Source: Pelomonas candidula (GTDB lineage: Bacteria > Pseudomonadota > Gammaproteobacteria > Burkholderiales > Burkholderiaceae_C). Taken from it: a stretch of 64,000 nucleotides of DNA. The notes beneath the pieces were generated by a model, which had not been told where the DNA came from, did no database searches, and worked only from the letters and a program-made list of their open reading frames with translations. Below are positions 58,755 to 64,000 of this stretch, one piece after another. The position numbers and the translations under genes were made by a program. The stretch lies in assembly GCF_043555985.1 (NCBI RefSeq), contig NZ_JBIGIC010000001.1:1-64000 (forward strand), written 5' to 3'. The number at the start of each line of letters is the position of its first letter. Position 1 is the first letter of the stretch.

Positions 58755-59684
58755 TCAGTCGCGCAGCTGGCGGCCGGTGAGTTGGAGGAACACGTCTTCG
58801 AGCGTCGCGCGAGCCGACGCGAGGCCGCGCACCGCCACGCCACGCTCGGCGAGCGCGGCCAGCACGGTGCCTGCATCGCGGGCGATGTCGGCCACGCTGA
58901 CGTCCAGCCGCTGGCCCACGCGGCTCAAGCCAGGCAGGCCGGCCAGCGCGGCATCGTCCGGCTCGCCGGCGATCTCGACGTGCAGCGTCCGCGCCGCCGG
59001 CAACAGCGCGAACAGCTGGGCCTGCGTGCCGCTGGCGACGACGCGGCCGTGGTCGACGATGGTGATGCGGTCGGCCAGGCGCTCGGCCTCTTCCATGTAG
59101 TGCGTCGTGTAGACCAGCGCCTTGCCGGCGGCCTTCAGCATCTCCAGGTTGTCGAAGATGGCGTTGCGGCTCTGCGGGTCGATGCCGGCGGTGGGCTCGT
59201 CGAGCAGCAGCACCTCGGGATCGTGCACCAGCGCGCAGGCGATGTTCAGGCGCCGCTTCATGCCGCCGGAGAAGGTGGATGGCTTGTCCCCGGCGCGGTC
59301 GGTCAGGCCCACCATGGCCAGCACCTCGTCGGCACGGCGCTTCAGCCGCTCGGGCGGCATGCCGTACAGCGCGCCGAACAGCTCGACGTTCGTGCGCGCC
59401 GGCAGTTCCTCGTACAGCGCGATGTCCTGCGGCACGAGGCCGATGCGGCGCTTGTAGCCGGCTTCGTCCCGGCCCAGGCTCACGCCGCCGGCCAGCGTCA
59501 CCGTGCCGGCGTCGGGCACGGTCAGGCCGCAGATCATGCCCACGGTCGTCGACTTGCCGGCGCCGTTGGGGCCCAGCAGCCCCAGCACCTCGCCGCGCCG
59601 CAGCGTGAAGCTGACCTCGTGCACGGCCACCCGTTCTCCGTAAGCCTTGCGCAGGCCGCTCGCCACCAGCAGGTCGTCTGTCAT
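58755..59684 (-). CDS. ABC transporter ATP-binding protein
   Basis: A 309-residue ATPase. Walker A is GPNGAGKST (38-46), the signature FSGGMKRRL, Walker B VLLLDEPTAGID and a switch histidine in YTTHYMEEAERLADR. A C-terminal 90-residue extension is typical of DrrA/YadG-type exporters. The start at 59684 gives the normal N-terminus. It energises the permease encoded just downstream. Confidence 0.95.
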   Translation of the reverse strand: MTDDLLVASGLRKAYGERVAVHEVSFTLRRGEVLGLLGPNGAGKSTTVGMICGLTVPDAGTVTLAGGVSLGRDEAGYKRRIGLVPQDIALYEELPARTNVELFGALYGMPPERLKRRADEVLAMVGLTDRAGDKPSTFSGGMKRRLNIACALVHDPEVLLLDEPTAGIDPQSRNAIFDNLEMLKAAGKALVYTTHYMEEAERLADRITIVDHGRVVASGTQAQLFALLPAARTLHVEIAGEPDDAALAGLPGLSRVGQRLDVSVADIARDAGTVLAALAERGVAVRGLASARATLEDVFLQLTGRQLRD

Positions 59685-59796
59685 GTCGGCTTCTCCCCGG
59701 ATCGAAATTGCGACGCATGCTAGGTCGGCAGGCCGGGCGGGCCGAGGACGTTGCGACGAATCGACATGGGCCGGCGCGAACGGCAATACTTGGCCC

Positions 59797-60699
59797 ATGA
59801 AAGCAAGGATCGGCATCATCGGCACGGGCTGGGTCGGCACCAGCGTCGCGTTCTCCACGCTGCTGGCGGGCCACGCACGCGAGCTGTGGCTGCACGATCA
59901 GCGCGGCGCCGTGGCCGAAGGCGAGGCGATGGACCTGTCGGACGGCGCGGCCTTCTACCCGCGCTGCAACGTCCGCGCCGTGCCGCTGGCGCAGATGCGC
60001 GAGGCCGACATCGTCGTGCTGGCCGCGGGCCGCAACGGCCGGCCGGACGAGAGCCGGCTGGACCTGCTGCGCGACAACGCCCGCATCGCTGCCGGCTTCG
60101 GCCAGGCGCTGGCGGGGTTTGGCGGCGTCATCCTCGTTGTGACCAACCCGGTGGACGTGCTGACCCGCGTCGTGCGGGCCGCGAGCGGGCTGCCGCCCGA
60201 GCGCGTCATCGGCACCGGCACGCTGCTGGACACAGCCCGGCTGCGCGAGCGGCTGGCGGTGCGGCTGGGCGTGGCGACGGATTCGGTGCACGCGCAGGTG
60301 GTGGGCGAGCATGGCGACTCGTCGGTGCCGCTGTGGTCTGGCGCGCGCGTGGGCGGTGTGGCGCTGCGCGACTGGCCGGGCTGGCGGGTAGACGAGGAAG
60401 CCGCGCTGGCCCTGACCGTGCGCCGTGCAGCCTACGAGGTCATCCAGCGCAAGGGTGCAACAAACCACGCCATCGGCCTCGTCACGGCGGAGCTGATCGG
60501 CGCCATCGTCAACGACGAGCACCGACTGCTGCCCGTCAGCCGCGTGCAGGACGACGGTGTGGCGTTGTCACTGCCGGCGCTGGTCGGCGCGGGCGGCGCG
60601 CTGCCGGTCACGGCGCCGGCCATGGACCGGGCCGAACGCGAGGCGCTGGTGGCGTCGAGCGACCTGCTCGACCGCGCGTTCACGTCGCTCGCCGGCTGA
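59797..60699 (+). CDS. L-lactate/malate dehydrogenase family protein
   Basis: A 300-residue NAD-dependent 2-hydroxyacid dehydrogenase. The Rossmann motif is GIIGTGWVGTS, the NAD-selecting Asp34 is in LHDQRG, and catalytic His172 is in VGEHGDSSVPLW; substrate arginines Arg87 and Arg148 are present. The specificity position that is Gln in lactate and Arg in malate dehydrogenases aligns with Gly81 (AGRNGRPDESR), so a bulkier 2-oxoacid may be the substrate. It is divergent from the ABC exporter genes. Confidence 0.88.
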   Translation: MKARIGIIGTGWVGTSVAFSTLLAGHARELWLHDQRGAVAEGEAMDLSDGAAFYPRCNVRAVPLAQMREADIVVLAAGRNGRPDESRLDLLRDNARIAAGFGQALAGFGGVILVVTNPVDVLTRVVRAASGLPPERVIGTGTLLDTARLRERLAVRLGVATDSVHAQVVGEHGDSSVPLWSGARVGGVALRDWPGWRVDEEAALALTVRRAAYEVIQRKGATNHAIGLVTAELIGAIVNDEHRLLPVSRVQDDGVALSLPALVGAGGALPVTAPAMDRAEREALVASSDLLDRAFTSLAG

Positions 60700-60828
60700 A
60701 CACCACGCGCCGGCCGGGCGCATCCACAAGCTTGCGGATGAAGCCCCGCAGCGAGGACAGCGTCGCGAAGGGCGTTCCTTCTAAAAACTAGGGGGTCGAA
60801 TTTCTCGACACGCCAAAGGAGCCCCCTC

Positions 60829-61266
60829 ATGCAAAGACTGTCCACGACTCTCCTCGCGCTGGCGCTGGCCAGCGCCTCGGCCCTCGCCTGGGCCCAGGAC
60901 GCCAAGCCCTACAAGGACGGCCCCGTCACGGAGGTCTCCTACATCAAGATCAAGCCCGGCCGTTTCGACGACTACATGCAGTTCCTGTCCACCACCTACC
61001 GGGCGAACATGGAGGCGCAGAAGAAGGCCGGCCTGATCGTCGGCTACAAGATCTTCGGCAAGCAGGCCCGCACGCCGCAGGACGCCGACCTGATCCTGAC
61101 CGTCACCTACGCCAACATGGCCGCGCTGGACCGCACGGACGAAGCCGAGGCCGTCATGGCCAAGGTGCTGGGCAACAACGCCGCCCAGAACAAGGCGGCC
61201 ATCGAGCGCGGCCCGATGCGCGAGGTGCTGGGGAGCGAGCTGATCCGCGAGCTGGTGCTGAAGTAA
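60829..61266 (+). CDS. Small secreted protein, possible NIPSNAP/dimeric-barrel fold
   Basis: A 145-residue protein with a signal peptide (cleavage after ALAWA). The mature part, VTEVSYIKIKPGRFDDYMQFLSTTY and ADLILTVTYANMAALD, has the beta-alpha-beta pattern of small dimeric alpha/beta-barrel proteins. No catalytic motif was recognised. AGGAG lies upstream of the ATG. Function unknown. Confidence 0.75.
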   Translation: MQRLSTTLLALALASASALAWAQDAKPYKDGPVTEVSYIKIKPGRFDDYMQFLSTTYRANMEAQKKAGLIVGYKIFGKQARTPQDADLILTVTYANMAALDRTDEAEAVMAKVLGNNAAQNKAAIERGPMREVLGSELIRELVLK

Positions 61267-61292
61267 AGCCCGGCGCGCGCGCCGCGGCCCGG

Positions 61293-62375
61293 TCAGCGAG
61301 TGCGGAAGCTCCCGACCAGCTCGTTGAGCCGGCCGGCCTGGGACTTCAGGCTCTCGGCCGCCGCGGCGCCCTCTTCCACCAGCGCGGCGTTCTGCTGCAT
61401 GGACTGGTCCAGCCGGTCCACCGAGTCGGCGACTTCGCGCAGGCCGGCGCTCTGCGTGCGGGCCAGCTCGGTGGCGTCCTTGATGAGGTGAGCCACGCGC
61501 TCCACGTTGGCGACGACGTCCTGCATCTGCGTGCCGGCGTCGTTCACCAGGCGCGAGCCGGCGTCCACCTGCTCCACGCTGGCGCTGATCAGCGACTTGA
61601 TCTCCTTGGCCGCGCCCGCCGAGCGCTGCGCCAGACTGCGCACCTCGGCGGCGACGACGGCGAATCCGCGCCCCTGCTCGCCGGCCCGAGCCGCTTCGAC
61701 GGCGGCGTTCAGCGCGAGGATGTTGGTCTGGAAGGCGATGCCGTCGATGACGCCGATGATGTCGGCGATCTTGCGGCTGCTCTGGCTGACCCCGTTCATC
61801 GCCTCCACCGCGTTCAGCACCACGGCGCCGCTCTCGCGTGCCTGGGCCGACGTGTTCTGCGCCAGCGTGCTGGCCTCGTCCATCGCCTCGCTGCTGTGGC
61901 GCGCGGCCTCGGTCATCTGGCGCATGGAGCTGGCGGCCTGCTGCAGGTCGGCGCTGCCCTGCTCGGTGCGCTGGGACAGGTCCAGGTTGCCGGCCGCGAT
62001 CTCGGTGGCCGCCGTGTTGACCTGCTCGGCGCCGTCGCGCAGCGTGCCCATCATGTTGCGCAGCGTCTCCTGCAGCTTCACGAGCGCCGACATGCCGGCC
62101 CGCGCGCTGGCGTTGCCGCGCAGCGGAATGTCCTCACGCAGGTCGCCCTCGCTCATGCGATGGGCGCCGCTGAGCAGGTCGGTCAGGAACACGCCCACGC
62201 TCTTCGCGCCGTCCAGGTAGACGAAGGCGATGAGACCGCCCAGCACCAGGCTGCCACCGATCAGCCAGCCCGCCGGCATGCCGTACAGCACGCCGGCGAT
62301 GACGTAGACCTGCAGCGCGACGGACAGGCCCAGGTAGAGGGCCAGGCGCTGGGCAATGGACAGGTTGGCGAACAT
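61293..62375 (-). CDS. Methyl-accepting chemotaxis protein without a periplasmic domain
   Basis: A 360-residue chemoreceptor. Two closely spaced hydrophobic helices (about 9-33 and 36-55) leave almost no periplasmic loop. A short HAMP-like region is followed by the signalling domain with hairpin tip IDGIAFQTNILALNAAVEAARAGEQGRGFAVVAAEVR. It may sense a membrane or cytoplasmic state. The start at 62375 drops an 11-residue polar extension. No other chemotaxis gene is in the window. Confidence 0.93.
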   Translation of the reverse strand: MFANLSIAQRLALYLGLSVALQVYVIAGVLYGMPAGWLIGGSLVLGGLIAFVYLDGAKSVGVFLTDLLSGAHRMSEGDLREDIPLRGNASARAGMSALVKLQETLRNMMGTLRDGAEQVNTAATEIAAGNLDLSQRTEQGSADLQQAASSMRQMTEAARHSSEAMDEASTLAQNTSAQARESGAVVLNAVEAMNGVSQSSRKIADIIGVIDGIAFQTNILALNAAVEAARAGEQGRGFAVVAAEVRSLAQRSAGAAKEIKSLISASVEQVDAGSRLVNDAGTQMQDVVANVERVAHLIKDATELARTQSAGLREVADSVDRLDQSMQQNAALVEEGAAAAESLKSQAGRLNELVGSFRTR

Positions 62376-62444
62376 CGGGGTTGTCTCCTCTCGGGGTTGT
62401 CCGAACAATTTAGCGCGACCCGCCCGGAACGCCGCGTGGAGGTT

Positions 62445-63077
62445 TCACGACAACGCGGTCTGCAGGTAGATCCGTAGCATTTCGCGCAACTCCGCCAGCG
62501 CGGCGCGCGCGGCCGTGGGCGAGTCGGCAGCCGGGTCGTCGTTCAGCGCAACGGCGCTTTTCATGACCTGCTGCACCGCCGTCGCAACCGCCATCAGCCG
62601 GGCCTTGCCGAGCGACGGCGCATGCGGCGCCAGGATGTCCATGAGCTGCAGCCGCATGCCGCGGCGAACGTCCAGCACGACGGCGGCCGGCGCGCCGGGC
62701 GTGTCGATGAGCCGCGCGAACGACGGGTGGCTGGCCCGGAAGTCGATCAGCGCACCCACCAGGCGCCGGGCCAGTTCCTCCACATCCCAGCCGGCGCCGG
62801 CCTCGGCCATCGCGGCCAGGCGCTGCGTCAGGTCGGCCGACTGCTGCTGGATCAGCGCCTGCGCGACGGCCTCCTTGGTCGGGAAGAACTGGTACAGCGA
62901 GCCGATGGACGACTGCGCGGCGGCAGCGATCTCGGTCGTCGTGGCGGCGTCGTAGCCCTTGTCGGCAAAGACCTGGGCCGCGGCGGCCAGCAGCACCTCC
63001 ACGCGGGCATGGCCGCGCTGGCGTCTGGGTGCGCGCGCGCTCACACCCTCGCTTGACTTTTGTGAGGATTCATTCAT
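62445..63077 (-). CDS. TetR-family transcriptional regulator
   Basis: A 210-residue repressor. The N-terminal helix-turn-helix is in VFADKGYDAATTTEIAAAAQSSIGSLYQFFPTKEAV (about 37-72), and the C-terminal helical domain has a DUF-type ligand region. It is divergent from the isochorismatase-fold hydrolase; a long inverted repeat covers the region between them, including its own start codon, so it probably represses both genes. Confidence 0.92.
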   Translation of the reverse strand: MNESSQKSSEGVSARAPRRQRGHARVEVLLAAAAQVFADKGYDAATTTEIAAAAQSSIGSLYQFFPTKEAVAQALIQQQSADLTQRLAAMAEAGAGWDVEELARRLVGALIDFRASHPSFARLIDTPGAPAAVVLDVRRGMRLQLMDILAPHAPSLGKARLMAVATAVQQVMKSAVALNDDPAADSPTAARAALAELREMLRIYLQTALS

Positions 63078-63105
63078 AAACTTTTATTCATGAGTTCATC
63101 CTCAC
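63062..63105. promoter_or_regulatory. TetR-type operator between regulator and hydrolase
   Basis: Inverted repeat GTGAGGAT (63062-63069) and ATCCTCAC (63098-63105), with partly symmetrical AT-rich DNA (CATTCATAAA / TTTATTCATG) between. It overlaps the TetR start codon at 63077-63075 and lies just upstream of the hydrolase ribosome site. Confidence 0.75.
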
Positions 63106-63119
63106 GAATTGAGGTTCCC

Positions 63120-63683
63120 ATGCTAAACCCCACCCAGACCGCCCTCGTCCTCGTCGACCTTCAGCAGGGCATCCTCGGCTTCGGCAGGGCGCCGCACGCG
63201 GCGGCCGACGTGGTGAGCCGCGCCGCGGCGCTGGTGGCGCGTTGCCGCGAACGTGGCGCGCTGATCGTGCGCGTGAAAGTGGGCTGGTCCGACGGCTTCC
63301 CCGAGCTGCTGAAGCAGACCACCGACCAGCCCGCGCCCATGCCGCCAGGCGGCCTGCCGGCGCACTGGTGGGACGACCCCGCCGAGCTGCCGACGCAGCC
63401 GGGCGACGTGAGCATCGTCAAGCGCCAGTGGAATGCCTTCCACGGCACCGAGCTGGACCTGCAGCTGCGCCGGCGTGGCATCACGACGCTGGTGCTGGGC
63501 GGCATCGTCACGCACATCGGCGTGGAGGGCACGGCCCGGGCGGCCTGGGAGCTGGGCTACCAGCTGTGGATCGCCGAGGACCTGTGCAGCGCGCCGCTGG
63601 CCGAGCCGCACCAGGCCTCGTTCAAATTCGTCATGCCGCGGCTCGGTCATGTGCGGCCGTCCACCGAGATCAGATTGAGCTGA
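63120..63683 (+). CDS. Isochorismatase-fold cysteine hydrolase family protein
   Basis: A 187-residue protein. Catalytic-type Asp13 is in VLVDLQQGIL and a lysine in VRVKVGWSD. The motif that normally carries the nucleophile cysteine reads GGIVTHIGVEGTARAA, with glycine in its place, as in a recognised isochorismatase-fold subgroup (GIATNIGVESTAR). Activity is therefore uncertain. GAGG before the ATG at 63120 supports this start over one 30 bases upstream. Confidence 0.88.
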   Translation: MLNPTQTALVLVDLQQGILGFGRAPHAAADVVSRAAALVARCRERGALIVRVKVGWSDGFPELLKQTTDQPAPMPPGGLPAHWWDDPAELPTQPGDVSIVKRQWNAFHGTELDLQLRRRGITTLVLGGIVTHIGVEGTARAAWELGYQLWIAEDLCSAPLAEPHQASFKFVMPRLGHVRPSTEIRLS

Positions 63684-63688
63684 CCTAC

Positions 63689-64000
63689 TCAGGCCAAGGC
63701 GCGCCCGATCAGAATCTTCTGCACCTCGCTCGTGCCCTCGTAGATCTGCGTGACGCGCACGTCGCGGTAGATGCGCTCCACGGGGAAGTCGGCGAGGTAG
63801 CCGTAGCCGCCGTGGATCTGGATGGCATCGGAGCAGACGCGCTCGGCCATCTCGCTGGCGAACAGCTTGGCCATCGCCGCCTCCTTCAGGCAGGGCTTGC
63901 CGGCGTCCTTCAGGCTGGCGGCATGCCAGATCAGCTGACGCGCCGCCTCGATGCGTGTCGCCATGTCGGCCAGCTTGAACTGCACGGCCTGGTGCTCGAA
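63689..64000 (-). CDS. Acyl-CoA dehydrogenase, C-terminal part (runs off right edge)
   Basis: About 104 C-terminal residues, with the frame still open at base 64000. The blocks QAVQFKLADMATRIEAARQLIW, IQIHGGYGYLADFPVERIYRDVR and QIYEGTSEVQKILIGR are the classic acyl-CoA dehydrogenase C-terminus, with FAD- and substrate-contact residues. It oxidises an acyl-CoA at the alpha-beta position; chain-length preference needs the missing part. The coding end is close to the end of the isochorismatase-fold gene. Confidence 0.95.
   Translation of the reverse strand, partial: FEHQAVQFKLADMATRIEAARQLIWHAASLKDAGKPCLKEAAMAKLFASEMAERVCSDAIQIHGGYGYLADFPVERIYRDVRVTQIYEGTSEVQKILIGRALA

Overview
The window looks like a chromosomal segment of a high-GC betaproteobacterium of the order Burkholderiales, probably near Roseateles, Mitsuaria, Rubrivivax or Leptothrix. 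This rests on the family content (regulatory EIIA-HPr-EI phosphotransferase genes, a Gram-negative porin, HU with an Ala/Lys/Pro tail, dacA-ybeD-lipB-lipA order, many c-di-GMP proteins); the species is an inference. No phage, insertion sequence, integrase or CRISPR array was seen.

Left end (1-4.1 kb): tandem promoters and a boxA leader read leftwards into an rRNA operon beyond the edge. Next come ptsI, an OlsB-like acyltransferase on the opposite strand, then HPr and a mannose-type EIIA. 4.1-9.4 kb holds a lipoprotein, a CoA-transferase, a degenerate sensor-like protein, a TlpA thioredoxin, and lipA/lipB. At 9.4-14 kb a Sel1 protein and a 1271-residue nuclease-like/STAND ATPase separate ybeD-dacA from lipB-lipA. 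This ATPase is the best candidate for an undescribed or little-described system, probably antiphage defence. 14-18 kb continues with dacA, a hydrolase, a ferredoxin, a VanZ-like protein and hemJ.

17.9-26.7 kb: a structured intergenic region with a candidate small RNA or hemJ leader, then hemB, a CorA transporter, ybeY-phoH, a NarL-type two-component pair, ruvAB and a porin. 26.8-36.8 kb: a phosphatase, DUF1840, c-di-GMP genes (GGDEF-EAL, HD-GYP), a beta-glucosidase with its LacI regulator and operator, HU, and a second GGDEF-EAL. 36.8-40.8 kb: tRNA-Leu(CAG) and a lysine-catabolism-type module (ALDH7-like dehydrogenase, saccharopine/lysine dehydrogenase family, divergent Lrp regulator).

40.8-50.8 kb: a rhamnan-synthesis-F-like protein, an unusual papain-like peptidase/serine hydrolase fusion, small unknown genes, glyoxalase I, an array of five stem-loops, and a tightly coupled operon tsaB-rimI-udg-GGDEF/EAL-MidA methyltransferase. 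rimI carries an apparent in-frame palindromic insertion that shares 22 bases with an intergenic element near 44.1 kb.

50.8-64 kb: a membrane diguanylate cyclase, a CPBP protease, signal peptidase I, a secreted HD-like protein, a small cluster of unknown genes, an ABC exporter, a lactate dehydrogenase-like protein, a chemoreceptor, a TetR/isochorismatase-fold pair with a shared operator, and the C-terminal part of an acyl-CoA dehydrogenase running off the right edge. All motif and family statements come from reading the sequence; no database search was run.
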